DNA of 64,000 nucleotides from positions 1 to 64,000 of the forward strand of contig JAOAIT010000053.1 in assembly GCA_026414565.1 (NCBI GenBank), written 5' to 3'. Every line of letters begins with the position of its first letter. The stretch's first letter is position 1. This DNA comes from Verrucomicrobiia bacterium. GTDB lineage: Bacteria; Verrucomicrobiota; Verrucomicrobiia; Limisphaerales; Fontisphaeraceae. The notes beneath the pieces are model-generated. The model ran no database searches, had not been told where the DNA came from, and was given only the letters and a program-made list of their open reading frames with translations. Shown piece after piece: positions 40,690 to 50,994 of this stretch. The position numbers and the translations under genes were made by a program.

Positions 40690-43470
40690 ATGAGCGCAGC
40701 AACCCAGCCCCAGCCGGAGCGATTGGTCGAGCGGGTATTGCGGGCCCTGGCGCGGGCGGTGTACCGGCATCCGCGCCTCTTCTTTTATCCACAGGCAGTT
40801 TTGTTTCTAGCCTGTCTGCTTTTCACGGTTTTGCGCCTGGAGTTTCACACCAGCCGGGATGCGCTGGTGGGTGCGGACAAACTTTACCATCAGAACTTCC
40901 TGCGGTTCAAAGCGGAGTTCCCAGTGCAGGACGACATGGTGGTGGTGGTGGAGAGCGAGGATTTGGAGAAAAACCGGCAGTTTGTGGAGCGACTGGGGGC
41001 GCGGCTGGAGGCGGAGACCAATTTATTTGCCAATGTGTTTTACAAGGGGGATTTGAAAATGCTGGGGCGCAAGGCGCTTTTGTTCATTCCCGAGGAGGAG
41101 CTGCAGGAGTTGAAGCGCACGCTGGAGCAAAGCCAGGCGGTGATCCAGCACTTTGCACGGGCCACCAATTTCATCCGCCTGTTTGAGCTGGTGAACACGC
41201 AGATGCGCACCGCCAAGCGGGAGACCAATGCCGAGAACGCGGCGTTGCTCAACGCGCTGCCGGTGCTGGAGCGGTTGTTGCAACAGGGGATTGAGAGCCT
41301 GCGCCGCCAGGGCATGCCGGTTTCGCCCGGGCTGAACGCGTTGTTCGGCAGCCATGAGGAAGCCGAGCAGAGGCTCTATATTACGTTCAATCAAGGCCGC
41401 ATTTATCTGGTGACCGCCCGGCCGCAGAATGAAGCGCTGGGGCCCGAGGCCCTGGGCCGTTTGCGGCAACTGATGGCCGAGGTGCAGCACGAGGTGCCGG
41501 GGGTGAATGTGGGGTTGACTGGCGAGCTGGTTCTGGAGCTGGACGAGATGGAGCAGGCGCAGCGGGACACGACGTGGGCGACGGTAATCTCGCTGCTCGT
41601 TTGCGCGGTAATTTTCATCTATGCCTATCGGGAAACAGGGCGTCCGCTTAAAGCGACGGCGTGTTTGATGGTGGGGGTGGTGTACACCCTGGGCTACACC
41701 ACGCTGGCGGTGGGGCATCTTAACCTGCTGACCATTACGTTCGTGCCCATCCTAATCGGGCTGGGGATTGATTTTGGCGTCCATTTAATCAGCCGTTATG
41801 AGGAGGAGGTGCGCCATGGCCGCAGCGAGCTGGAAGCTTTGGAGATTGCGATGGTGCATACCGGCACGGGCATATTTACCGGGTGTTTCACCACGGCCGG
41901 GGCCTTCTGGGCCATTGCGCTGACGGATTTTAAAGGCATTCAGGAGATGGGCGTGATTTGCGGGGGAGGCCTGCTTATCTGCCTGGTGCCGATGATGACG
42001 TTGTTGCCGGTGCTCCTGCTGCGCGGGCGGCAGAATGTTTTGGACCATGCGATGGCTGGCAAATCCAATCCGCGCCAGCGGCTGGAGCAGTTCTGGCTGG
42101 GACGTCCGGCGGTGACGCTGGCGGTGGCCGGCGTGCTTTCCGGGCTGGCGGCGACGCAGCTTCCCAAGATCCGGTTTGATTACAATTTGCTGCACATGCA
42201 AAGCGCTGGTTTGCCGGCGGTGGAATACGAGATGAAATTGATTCACTCGGCCGGCAAATCGGTACTGTTTTGCGCCCTGGTAGCCACGAATCTGGAGCAC
42301 GCGCTGGAGTTGGAGGCCCGGGCCAGACAGCTTCCCTCGGTGGCTTCGGTGGACAGCATGGCGCCTTATTTAAGCAGTCAGTCCACGAACAAACTGGGGT
42401 TGGTGGGGGAGATCAAGCGGCTGTTGGAGCCGGTGCATTTTCTGCCGCCAGATCCGGCGCCGGTCAACCTGGACGAGTTAAGTCAGGTGCTCTGGTCGTT
42501 TTCCGGTTATCTGGGGCTGGCGCTGGAGGAACTGGGCAACCGGGAGCCGGAATTACGGGCGCGCCTGGAATCCTTGCGGCAGACGGTGCTGGAATTTCGC
42601 CGGGAGATGTTGCGGGGGGATCGAGTCCAGACGGCGGCCAAACTTGCGGCTTATCAGAGAGCTTTCTTCCAGGATGTGGTGGATACGTTTGAAAACATCC
42701 GTCACCAGGACCACAGTGCCGGCCTGCAGGTGGACGACTTGCCGCCTGCTCTGCGGCAACGGTTTGTGGGCAGGACGGGAAAATTTTTGGTGATGGTTTA
42801 TCCCCGGAAGGATGTATGGGAGAGGGCGCCGCAGGAGGAGTTTGTGCGGCAGTTGCGCTCCGTGGATCCCAATGTCACCGGCACGCCTGTGCAATTGTAT
42901 GAGTATGTGACGTTGCTGCTGGAGAGTTATTTACAGGCAGCACGTTATGCGCTGGCGGCCATTGCATTGCTGGTGCTGATCCATTTTCGTTCTCTCACCG
43001 CAGTGGCCCTGGGTTTGCTGCCGGTGGGCCTGGGCACCCTGTGGATGGTGGGAATCATGGGGTGGCGGGACATCCTCTTCAATCCTGCCAACATCATGAC
43101 GCTGCCCCTGGTCATTGGGATTGGTGTCACCAATGGAATTCATGTGCTCAACCGCTTTATGGAGGAGCACGATGCCAGTGTGTTCAGCCGCAGCACGGGC
43201 AAGGCGGTGCTGGTCTCAGGGCTGACGACAGTGGCTGGTTTTGCGAGTTTGATACCGGCCAAACATCAAGGGATTGCCAGTCTTGGATTTGTGATGTCGG
43301 TCGGTGTGGCGACGTGCATGGTGGTGGGATTGGTGGTGTTGCCAGCTTTATTACTGGTCATGCAACGACGGGGAATGGGGCGGTGGTTGATAAAAAAGCC
43401 CAGCATCGTCCATGCACCGAGCGACACTGGGCCGGGAGGAACCGAGGTTAAACCCTCTACCCGGATTTAA
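40690..43470 (+). CDS. RND-superfamily (MMPL/HpnN-like) lipid transporter
   Basis: 926 residues with the two-fold RND layout. An N-terminal helix (LFFYPQAVLFLACLLFTVL) is followed by a periplasmic domain, a first membrane block (TWATVISLLVCAVIFIYAY, then PILIGLGIDFGVHLISRYEEE), and a repeat after about residue 700 with VIGIGVTNGIHVLNRFMEE. GIDFGVHL and GVTNGIHV are the paired intramembrane motifs of MMPL/HpnN types. Hopanoid or other lipid movement to the outer membrane is the best guess; no hopanoid genes are nearby. The start at 40690 is preferred over the open frame from 40651. Confidence 0.85.
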   Translation: MSAATQPQPERLVERVLRALARAVYRHPRLFFYPQAVLFLACLLFTVLRLEFHTSRDALVGADKLYHQNFLRFKAEFPVQDDMVVVVESEDLEKNRQFVERLGARLEAETNLFANVFYKGDLKMLGRKALLFIPEEELQELKRTLEQSQAVIQHFARATNFIRLFELVNTQMRTAKRETNAENAALLNALPVLERLLQQGIESLRRQGMPVSPGLNALFGSHEEAEQRLYITFNQGRIYLVTARPQNEALGPEALGRLRQLMAEVQHEVPGVNVGLTGELVLELDEMEQAQRDTTWATVISLLVCAVIFIYAYRETGRPLKATACLMVGVVYTLGYTTLAVGHLNLLTITFVPILIGLGIDFGVHLISRYEEEVRHGRSELEALEIAMVHTGTGIFTGCFTTAGAFWAIALTDFKGIQEMGVICGGGLLICLVPMMTLLPVLLLRGRQNVLDHAMAGKSNPRQRLEQFWLGRPAVTLAVAGVLSGLAATQLPKIRFDYNLLHMQSAGLPAVEYEMKLIHSAGKSVLFCALVATNLEHALELEARARQLPSVASVDSMAPYLSSQSTNKLGLVGEIKRLLEPVHFLPPDPAPVNLDELSQVLWSFSGYLGLALEELGNREPELRARLESLRQTVLEFRREMLRGDRVQTAAKLAAYQRAFFQDVVDTFENIRHQDHSAGLQVDDLPPALRQRFVGRTGKFLVMVYPRKDVWERAPQEEFVRQLRSVDPNVTGTPVQLYEYVTLLLESYLQAARYALAAIALLVLIHFRSLTAVALGLLPVGLGTLWMVGIMGWRDILFNPANIMTLPLVIGIGVTNGIHVLNRFMEEHDASVFSRSTGKAVLVSGLTTVAGFASLIPAKHQGIASLGFVMSVGVATCMVVGLVVLPALLLVMQRRGMGRWLIKKPSIVHAPSDTGPGGTEVKPSTRI

Positions 43471-43615
43471 TATACGTTTGCAGTGGGAAGGAGGCAAGCA
43501 AAAAGGGAAAAAGAACGACAACTGAAGGCTATAACGATAAAGTTACTTATGTTAAAGAACTTCGGTATTGTTTATTGATTTCTTGGTAGTTGGGATCTTT
43601 GCGATGCGGTGGTTT
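43471..43615. other. A/T-rich convergent spacer
   Basis: 145 bases between the RND gene and the convergent AsmA-like gene. Base composition is visibly more A/T than the flanks and no gene is apparent. No stem-loop with a T run was found, so neither convergent gene has a visible intrinsic terminator here. Confidence 0.5.
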
Positions 43616-46600
43616 TTATGGTTTTTCCGGTGGAGCTGCCGGTAGGGGAGTCGTGGGTGGCGGCTCGTTTTCCGAATGGAATAACTCGCGCAAACTGCGG
43701 ATTGGCGTAAGGAGTTTCATTAGGAAGCTGGGAATGTAAACGGGCTTGGTTTTAGGTTGGGCCAGGGTGCCAGTCACGCGGTATTCAAAGAGCTTGGTGA
43801 AGGGTTTGAATAAAAGACTCAGGGCAGGGCCGAACATTTTGGTTTCACGCAGCAATTCCGCTTCGACACGGGCATTGACCTCGTAATCGAAATTCACAGT
43901 GCCGCGGTATTTGAGGTTGTAGCCCGCGGCTTGAATGACCAGGTCGTCCGTGCGAATGACGCTGTCCTGAATAACAAAAGAGGCATACGCTTCACGGGCG
44001 CGGGAATTGCCCAGGCCGGGAGAGATGGCGTTGAGCACGGGGGAGAACAAACCGAAGATGGGGATTTCCCAAATCAATCCATCGGTCAGGGCCACGTTGC
44101 CGAAGCCATTCCAGCTTTTCCAATCACTGGCGCGGGCCTGGGCATTGAGGTGGCCGGTGATCAATCCTTCCACGCGGTTGGTGCGGTCACTGATGTCGGC
44201 CATCAGACCGGCAAACTGAACCTGGCTGAGGCTGAAACGCAGTTGCATTTCGGTATCATTGGTGGAGGAGAAATCGAGGGCAATATCGCCGCGCAGGCGG
44301 CCGCCGTAGAAGTCGGCCCACAAGTTGGTGATGGTAACGGACTCATCGCGCCAGAGGACGGAAGCCGTGACGTTGCTGGCGTGGAATCGCCACCAGGCAA
44401 AGGGGGAGCCGGCAAGTTGGAAGGCCACGCGCGCTCCCAATTCACCATGCATGGGGATGTCGCCCGAGACTTCGGCCTTGACGGGGTTGCCAAAGCGATA
44501 AGGGGCCAGTGTTTTCACCACATGGGGGCCGATGGCTTGAGCCACGGCCATGGGGTCCACGGTGCCGCGGGCCTCGGAAAGGAAAACCATCTGGCTGTTG
44601 AAATCGGCCTCCACCTTGCGAGCGCGGGCCTCGCCCTCCGGGCGGAGCACGCGGGGTGCGTAGAAGGTGAGCACATTCGAGGCGTACGCGAAACGGGTTT
44701 GCAGGGCCTCAATGGCCACGTCACGAAAAGAGAAGCGGGCGGTCTGCAGTTCACCAGTTGCCTGCCAGGAATCAGGCTGATGCCAGTTGCCGGTGAGACG
44801 GAGCTGTAGATGCGGTGGAGCCTGCCATTGCCACAATGATAGCGTGCGCAAAGTTGTTTTCGAAAGCAGAGGGAGGAGCGGGTCAGGGGTTCCCTTCCAA
44901 TTGATTTCGGTTTCAATTTCACCTTCAGGCGCGAGCAGCAGCCCGGCCTGCAAGGTGCATTCGCCAGCATTAATTTCCACACGGGGCGCCCGCAAGCGTT
45001 GGCCGTCCCATTCGGCTTCAATCAGGAGATTGTCGAGGGCGAGCTGACGAAATTGTGCGCCGTCTGATTGAATGCTTATCCGGCCCCGGGTGAGGGGAAG
45101 CAGGTTGGCAAGGGCATTGGTGGGTGGGTTGGGCCAATCGGGCAGGGTGGTGAGCAGGGAAAGTTCAAGGTGGGGCGGCCTGTCCCAGCGTATTTCGCTC
45201 ATCTGGCTTTGCCACGAGGGGGGGAGCAACACGGCCACGTCACGCGGATCACAAGCCGATTGCAAATGCGCCTGAAGGACACGCCTTTCTGCGTTGAACT
45301 GGCCGGCAAGGGAGAGCCTGCCGCTGCCCAGGCGGGCTTGGAGATTGGAGACAGTAAGCAGGGGCGCCGTCCAAGAGCCGTGGTTTTCCAGGAAGGCCAC
45401 GTTCAGTTGATCGAGCCGGCTGGTGGCCAGGGTCAGCCGCCAGTCAAGGGACACGCCAGCGGCGCGTTGCCACAAGCTTAGCAGCGTGTTGGTCCACGCG
45501 GCCACCAAATTGGTGGTGAGGTTGGCATTCCATTCCACGAGGGCCAACTGGCCGGTGGCGGAATTGCCTATTTCCCAAGCTTCAATCTTTCCCTGCCCTT
45601 GCACTTGGCGGGCGAATGGCGGCCAGGCAGCGTCAAGCGCCACTGCGGCCGAGAACTGACTCTGGCCGGCGCGGCCGGCGGCCGGCACTGACAGAGCTGC
45701 CGCTTTCACGTCCAATTGCCAGGCGGTGGGAGTTAACAGGGCAGGGGTTGGAGAGCGGGCGCGCAGTTGCACGGGGCCGCTGGTGGCCCACGCCGTTTGC
45801 AGCGAGAGGCTCTGCCAGAAAAAATTGGTTTGCAGAGGGGAAATCTCGAGAGTCACCTTGACCTCGCCCGCCTGGAGGGGCTGGGTCAGCAACTGACCCG
45901 CCTGGAGGGTGGCGTGAAGATTGGTTTGCCACCAGGCTGCAGGGGTTATGGGCATCTGAGCTGTCAAGGTGACAGCCTCCAGCCTTCCCCAGTGGTTGCT
46001 CATGGTGTGGGCCGTGATTTCCAGGTCTGCGAGCGCATTTGAGGGTGCCGTCGCGTTGGACTGGCGGTGGATGCGCGCCTTCAAGTGCCGGCCGGCCCCC
46101 CAGGGGGTTTGGACATCTTCAGCAGCGAGCCGCAGTTCCAGGCGGGCGGCTTCCCAGTGAAGGGCATCCAGTTGAAAGTTCAATTCCGCGTTGCAGGGGC
46201 CGGCGAAGTGGTAATTGGTGAGGGCCCGGGCAAAATCGCGCATCCACAAATGAGCGCGGGCGGCGGCTGAGGGACCCGAGGTGGCAGGGGTTTGGGCTTC
46301 GGCCCATTGACGGGAAAAAGCCAGGGCGTTGGAGATGACGCCGTGGATGCGAAAATCAGCGCCGGCAAATTGACCGCTCAAGTGCTGCAGCTCCCAGACA
46401 TTTTCGCGGATGAGCAGCTCGGTTTGCAGGCCTGAGATTTCCAGGGGAGGGAGGGCCGGCTGGCCCGCCCCAAAACGCCAGAGTACCCGGCCATTCTGGA
46501 GGCGCAGAAGGTTGATCTGCAACTGACCGCGCAAGGCGGCACCGGCATCCGGTACGATTTGCACTTCGTCGGCCCGGAGCAGCGGGCCGGCGAGGAGCTG

Positions 46601-46885
46601 GTCCCGGCCGAAGGTGACTTCGCGGGCGATGAGGCCGCGGTCCCAGCGGAAATGGAGCGATTGAAATTGCAGATCCAGCCCGCGATGGCGCAGGGCTTCG
46701 AGCAGGGCATTTTTGACAAAGTCCGGGAGGCCGGTTTGGTGCCAGTAATAGAGGAAACCGGCCAGGGCGAGTACGGTGAGCAGGGCCAGGATGCGAAACC
46801 AGCGGAAGCCGCGTCGGACACGTTGCCATAACTCCCGCGAGCGGGAGGGCGGGGCAGGGGAGGATGGAAGGCCGGAGGGCGGCAC
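43616..46885 (-). CDS. Giant AsmA/YhdP-like membrane-anchored protein
   Basis: 1089 residues. It has one N-terminal membrane segment (RILALLTVLALAGFLYYW, about 31-48) and then a long beta-rich periplasmic part. The pattern NALLEALRHRGLDLQFQSLHFRW after the helix, and AsmA-like C-terminal strands (DLVIQAAGYNLKYRGTVNFDYEVNARVEAEL), fit AsmA/TamB/YhdP-type bridge proteins that help lipid or protein traffic to the outer membrane. The start is GTG, 3 bases after the DUF4340 stop. It ends the gld-type operon. Function is inferred from fold; sequence similarity is low in this family. Confidence 0.65.
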   Translation of the reverse strand: MPPSGLPSSPAPPSRSRELWQRVRRGFRWFRILALLTVLALAGFLYYWHQTGLPDFVKNALLEALRHRGLDLQFQSLHFRWDRGLIAREVTFGRDQLLAGPLLRADEVQIVPDAGAALRGQLQINLLRLQNGRVLWRFGAGQPALPPLEISGLQTELLIRENVWELQHLSGQFAGADFRIHGVISNALAFSRQWAEAQTPATSGPSAAARAHLWMRDFARALTNYHFAGPCNAELNFQLDALHWEAARLELRLAAEDVQTPWGAGRHLKARIHRQSNATAPSNALADLEITAHTMSNHWGRLEAVTLTAQMPITPAAWWQTNLHATLQAGQLLTQPLQAGEVKVTLEISPLQTNFFWQSLSLQTAWATSGPVQLRARSPTPALLTPTAWQLDVKAAALSVPAAGRAGQSQFSAAVALDAAWPPFARQVQGQGKIEAWEIGNSATGQLALVEWNANLTTNLVAAWTNTLLSLWQRAAGVSLDWRLTLATSRLDQLNVAFLENHGSWTAPLLTVSNLQARLGSGRLSLAGQFNAERRVLQAHLQSACDPRDVAVLLPPSWQSQMSEIRWDRPPHLELSLLTTLPDWPNPPTNALANLLPLTRGRISIQSDGAQFRQLALDNLLIEAEWDGQRLRAPRVEINAGECTLQAGLLLAPEGEIETEINWKGTPDPLLPLLSKTTLRTLSLWQWQAPPHLQLRLTGNWHQPDSWQATGELQTARFSFRDVAIEALQTRFAYASNVLTFYAPRVLRPEGEARARKVEADFNSQMVFLSEARGTVDPMAVAQAIGPHVVKTLAPYRFGNPVKAEVSGDIPMHGELGARVAFQLAGSPFAWWRFHASNVTASVLWRDESVTITNLWADFYGGRLRGDIALDFSSTNDTEMQLRFSLSQVQFAGLMADISDRTNRVEGLITGHLNAQARASDWKSWNGFGNVALTDGLIWEIPIFGLFSPVLNAISPGLGNSRAREAYASFVIQDSVIRTDDLVIQAAGYNLKYRGTVNFDYEVNARVEAELLRETKMFGPALSLLFKPFTKLFEYRVTGTLAQPKTKPVYIPSFLMKLLTPIRSLRELFHSENEPPPTTPLPAAPPEKP

Positions 46886-46888
46886 GGT

Positions 46889-48700
46889 TCAGGGGGTGGC
46901 AGACGCCGGTGAGCGCGGCCAGGGAAGCTCGCGCATCAGCAGATGATACAAAGGCGCCGGAAACTCCAGAATCCACGGCTGGCCCTCCAGCGTGACACAG
47001 ACGAGGGGCACCCCCTGCTGGCGGGGTGGGCCGAATTCAAGGGCATACATTTGAAACCGCTCGGAGCCCGGGGTGCGCACTTCAATTTCCAGGCGCGGGC
47101 TGCCGGCGTTGAATCCGTGGCGCTCGCGCGCGCCTTCGCCGCGGTCCACCCAGTAGATGGCGTTAAGGTCGCCGAGGCGAAACACGGTTTCTTCCACGGC
47201 AAATTCATTCATGATTCCCTGGGAATTGGGGCCGAAAGACCAGCGATTGGTGTCCACGCGGATGAGTTGGTTGACGCGGTTGCCTTCGCGCAAGGTGACG
47301 CGGACCACATTGGTGAGGGCGTAGGACCACAGATGGCGCTCGCGCAACTGCCAGCCGTATTGTGGCAGACGATAGAGCGAGGCTTCCTCGATGCTGAAGA
47401 CGCTGCTTTCATCACTGCGCCGGGCGTAGAACTTTCCGGCGACATTGGTGCTGAGGGCGGCCTGGGAGAGAATGGAACTGGCGCCGTTGGTGGCGGCCAG
47501 GCGCAGGGTGACCTCCCGCCAGGGCGGCGCCAGGCCGTAGGCGGTGAAATCAGTGACCACATCTTTTTCAAAATCGGCCACCTCCCATGAATACAGATCG
47601 CCCAACAACTCCTTGACGAGCACGGGGTCGGCGGCAAGGTCGTCCGGTTGGGTCAGGCGCCAGGCATTGTCAGCCTGGCGGCGCACAGTGAAAGGATGGG
47701 CGCCGGAGACTTCAATCACTTGAACCTGGGCCGGGTCAAAGGTGAAGAGGTGCCGGTCCCGGAGTTCTTTGTGCGGGGTGCGCAGGCGATCCACCAAATC
47801 CCGGCTGACGAGGACCACATTGGTATGCGCCAGACTGCGGGCATACACCAGGGCGGGATCGTTGGTGGGGCTGGCGCCAAACTGCACGATGAGCAGGTCA
47901 TTGGTGCCGCTGCCCAGGATCAGCTCCAGCTCGGGCGGAGCGCAGCCAAATAATTCGGGGTCGGCCTTGGGGTCATCGGTGACAAAACGCGCCACGCGGG
48001 CTTCGAGACAGGCCAGGACAAGCTGGCTGGCGCGTTGCTGATGAGCGCGGGCTTGCATGGGTTTGCCCAGTCGCCAGGTGCGGTTGGTGGGCTGGTATTG
48101 CAAGGCAAAACCCAGTCCACGGGTGGCGCTGCGCACTTCAAAACGGTCAAACATGAAATTCGTGGGCGAGGCCAGCAGGGCAAAGCTTCGCCAGGCATTG
48201 GCTTCGGGCGGAAGGGCCTCCTTGAGCAGAGCGATGTCGGCTAGATACACGCCTTCGCCGTGCGGTGTCCGCACATACACTTGTTCGCCGGTGGGGCTGG
48301 GCAGGCCGACCTCGAGGCTCATTTGTTGCGTACCCTGTTGCCAGTGAACGGTGGTCAGGGCCGGGGCCAGGCCGAAATCGGCAAAACTTTTGGTGCGGAT
48401 GAGCATGCGGCGATCGAGGCGCGCCAGATGTTGCAGCAGGTTCTGAACGACGACGGGATTGGCCGGGTAGGCCACCGGCGCCAGCAGACGCCAATGGTCC
48501 CCCTGGCGTTGCAGACGCGCCACGTAATTGGTGTGGCGGATTTCCAGATGGGTGACTTCGTCGGGTTTGAAGCCCGGCAAGAGCGGGCCGGCGGCGCCCG
48601 CTTCAGGTAGCGGCTTGGTCCAGTGGCGCTCAAAAAAGACAATAAAAAGGAAGAGCGCCACCGCGAGGCCAAACCAGAACCATGTCGAACGGGATTGCAT
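46889..48700 (-). CDS. DUF4340 domain protein
   Basis: About 603 residues with one N-terminal membrane helix (STWFWFGLAVALFLFIVFFE) and a long periplasmic part. The repeats of the DUF4340 type are visible: VTHLEIRHTNYVARLQRQGDHWRLLAPVAYPANP and later VQVIEVSGAHPFTVRRQADNAWRLTQP. DUF4340 genes regularly follow gldG-like genes. The start could be ATG 48700 or GTG 48706. Its stop is 3 bases before the AsmA-like gene. Confidence 0.85.
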   Translation of the reverse strand: MQSRSTWFWFGLAVALFLFIVFFERHWTKPLPEAGAAGPLLPGFKPDEVTHLEIRHTNYVARLQRQGDHWRLLAPVAYPANPVVVQNLLQHLARLDRRMLIRTKSFADFGLAPALTTVHWQQGTQQMSLEVGLPSPTGEQVYVRTPHGEGVYLADIALLKEALPPEANAWRSFALLASPTNFMFDRFEVRSATRGLGFALQYQPTNRTWRLGKPMQARAHQQRASQLVLACLEARVARFVTDDPKADPELFGCAPPELELILGSGTNDLLIVQFGASPTNDPALVYARSLAHTNVVLVSRDLVDRLRTPHKELRDRHLFTFDPAQVQVIEVSGAHPFTVRRQADNAWRLTQPDDLAADPVLVKELLGDLYSWEVADFEKDVVTDFTAYGLAPPWREVTLRLAATNGASSILSQAALSTNVAGKFYARRSDESSVFSIEEASLYRLPQYGWQLRERHLWSYALTNVVRVTLREGNRVNQLIRVDTNRWSFGPNSQGIMNEFAVEETVFRLGDLNAIYWVDRGEGARERHGFNAGSPRLEIEVRTPGSERFQMYALEFGPPRQQGVPLVCVTLEGQPWILEFPAPLYHLLMRELPWPRSPASATP

Positions 48701-48707
48701 GTGCACA

Positions 48708-50228
48708 TCACTTGCGCCGGCGGAACCAGACCAGGGCGCCCAGGAGCAATACGCCGCCGGGCAGCCCGCCCAACAGCAGGGCGTTCAACGTAAGCAACTG
48801 ACGGCGCGTCAGGTCCAGGCGGTATTCCTGGAGCGGGCGCGGCTCGATGCCGGCCAGCAGGTAGGTTTGATCCACCAGCCAGTTGACGCAGTGGCTGCCC
48901 AAATCCCGGTTGTTACGGGATTCAATGAGTTGATTGCTCAGAAACATGGAATCCCCGCCCACGATGATGCGGGTGGAGCCGCGTTCGGCGCGCACGCCGG
49001 GGACAGCGCCCTTTTCCACCGCCACCATGAGCGGGAAGCGCCCGCGTGGATTCACCGCTGGATTGATGACCGGACGCCCGTTTTCGACGTCCTTCACCAG
49101 CAGCCCCTCGGGTGAAGTGTAGAGAATTTCGTCCACCTTCAGCGTTTCCGCGGCACGCCCGCTGGACTTGATGGCGGAAACCACCCGAGGCAGCAACAAA
49201 TGGGCTGATCCCATCAATAGCGGACGGGTGACCGCGTGCGGCTCCGTGATGGGCACCACCAAATCCTGGAATTGGGAGGTGGGGGTGGCGTTGGCGGGGT
49301 CCAGTGCGAACCGCTCGCCCACCATGACGCCCCAGACGGCCATAAGGGATTCCAAATTGAGCGTCCGGCCAAAAGAACGGTAGTTTAACAGCACCATCAG
49401 GCGCCCGCCCTGGTTCAGGTAGCGGTCAATTTTTTCGAGTTCGTCACGGGTCAAGGGGGTGCGCGGCCCGGCAATAATTAATAAATTGCAGTCGGCGGGC
49501 ACCTCGGCCGTGCCAAACAGGGTCAGGGTGGCGACTTCCAGGCCGTTTTCGCGCAACACCTGGGCAAACTGGGAGTAGCCGGTGATTTCATCGGTGCTGG
49601 CGGGATCGTGTTCGCCGTGACCTTGGACGAAATAGGCCTTGAGGACGCGGGGGCTGATCACGTGAATGAGCGCCGAAGTGAAGAGCTGCTCGCCTTTGAA
49701 ATTTTTGGCGCGGCGGCGGAAAATGGTCTGGCCGGTTTCGGAGACGTTGGAGGTCGGTTCCAGATCGTAATCCCCCAGGTCTTGTTGATAGACGGTTTTG
49801 ATTTTGCCGTTGCAGTCGAACAGGATGAGATTGCGCTGGTTGAGCGCCGCAAGATTGTAGCGGGTCCGGGCCAGGTTGGCTTCCACGGGCTGGCGGTCGG
49901 GATCCACCAATTCCAGGCGCAGACGGGGAGTGCGGGCGGCGTATTCGCGCAGCAAATCGGTGACTTCGGCGTAGAGGCGGTCGTCCTGGTGGTAGTAAAC
50001 CAGAACCTTGACCTCGGCGGGAAGGGATTCGAGGACGTTCAGGGTGCGGGCGGAGAGCGTCCAACGCTGGGCGGCGCTGAAATCCCTGCGCCAATAATGC
50101 CGCGCCGCGAGGTAATTGACCATGATCACCAGGGCCAGCACGGACAGGCAGGCAATCAACACCTCCGCCCCCGCGCCCAGCCGGCGGCCGAGCGAGAAAC
50201 TAGGGGAATGGGAGAGGGTGTTGTTCAT
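48708..50228 (-). CDS. GldG-like ABC transporter auxiliary protein
   Basis: 506 residues with N-terminal (VLIACLSVLALVIMVNYLAAR) and C-terminal (LLLGGLPGGVLLLGALVWF) membrane helices and a periplasmic ABC-type-uncharacterised domain: LRLELVDPDRQPVEANLARTRY, VISPRVLKAYFVQGHGEHD, and DYSRD-like NRDLGSHCVNWL. This matches GldG-type proteins. It is 13 bases upstream of the gldF-like stop-start junction, in the order A-F-G. In most phyla this set is not tied to gliding. Confidence 0.85.
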   Translation of the reverse strand: MNNTLSHSPSFSLGRRLGAGAEVLIACLSVLALVIMVNYLAARHYWRRDFSAAQRWTLSARTLNVLESLPAEVKVLVYYHQDDRLYAEVTDLLREYAARTPRLRLELVDPDRQPVEANLARTRYNLAALNQRNLILFDCNGKIKTVYQQDLGDYDLEPTSNVSETGQTIFRRRAKNFKGEQLFTSALIHVISPRVLKAYFVQGHGEHDPASTDEITGYSQFAQVLRENGLEVATLTLFGTAEVPADCNLLIIAGPRTPLTRDELEKIDRYLNQGGRLMVLLNYRSFGRTLNLESLMAVWGVMVGERFALDPANATPTSQFQDLVVPITEPHAVTRPLLMGSAHLLLPRVVSAIKSSGRAAETLKVDEILYTSPEGLLVKDVENGRPVINPAVNPRGRFPLMVAVEKGAVPGVRAERGSTRIIVGGDSMFLSNQLIESRNNRDLGSHCVNWLVDQTYLLAGIEPRPLQEYRLDLTRRQLLTLNALLLGGLPGGVLLLGALVWFRRRK

Positions 50229-50241
50229 GGCGGTTGAGGGG

Positions 50242-50994
50242 TCATCGCCAACGCCGGCTTTCCACGGCGCGCAGGGTCAAAAATAAGAACAGGAAAGCCG
50301 TCGAGACGCAAAAGACGACGGCGCGGGTGTCCACCACGCCGCGGCTTAAATCCTGCAGATGTTGGTACAAATTCATCTGGCTGAGCACGGCATGGGGCCA
50401 GCCCAACTGGGGCGGGACGGCATAGGACAAGTAACCGGCAAGGAAGATGGCGAGGCCGGTGACGAAACTAAGCATGGCGGCGATGACCTGGCTGCGAGTC
50501 AGCGCTGAAGCCAGGCAGCCGATGGCCACATACAGCATCCCGATGAGCATCACGCCGGCCAGGGCGCCGGCCAGGGCGCCCATGTCCACGGCTGCCGTCT
50601 GCCGGGTGTAATGGCGCAGGGTGAGGGTTATGGCCACCAGCGGCAGCCACATGATGCCGTAAAAAAGTAATGCCGCGGTGAACTTGGCCAGAACCACCTG
50701 CACATCGCTTACAGGGGCGGTCATCAGGGTTTCAAAGGTGCCGGTTTGTTTTTCCTGGGCAAAAAGGCGCATGGTAATGACCGGCGTGGCGACGAGCAAC
50801 ACGAGCCAGAAGGCGACGCTTTCGTAAAACAATTCATTGATCGTCATGGTCAGCGGCTCAGCGTTGAGGGCCTGCAAAATGCCGGCGAAGCTCAGCCCCA
50901 TGATGAACAACACGGCCGCGATGACCATGTAGCCGGTCCACGACACGAAGAACGTGCCCAATTCGCGGCGGACCAGGAGCAGATAGGCGCGCAT
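50242..50994 (-). CDS. GldF-like ABC transporter permease
   Basis: 250 residues with about six membrane segments (for example MVIAAVLFIMGLSFAGIL, SVAFWLVLLVATPVITMRLF, LIGMLYVAIGCLASALTRSQ). FAQEKQTGTFETLMTAPVSDVQVVLAKF is the ABC-2 permease coupling region. It overlaps the ATPase gene by 1 base (TGATG), giving a tightly coupled pair. Confidence 0.9.
   Translation of the reverse strand: MRAYLLLVRRELGTFFVSWTGYMVIAAVLFIMGLSFAGILQALNAEPLTMTINELFYESVAFWLVLLVATPVITMRLFAQEKQTGTFETLMTAPVSDVQVVLAKFTAALLFYGIMWLPLVAITLTLRHYTRQTAAVDMGALAGALAGVMLIGMLYVAIGCLASALTRSQVIAAMLSFVTGLAIFLAGYLSYAVPPQLGWPHAVLSQMNLYQHLQDLSRGVVDTRAVVFCVSTAFLFLFLTLRAVESRRWR

Noticed and set aside
40690-43470. Definite hopanoid exporter HpnN
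   Set aside because: Only general RND/MMPL motifs are visible, and no hopanoid biosynthesis genes are near, so the substrate was left open.
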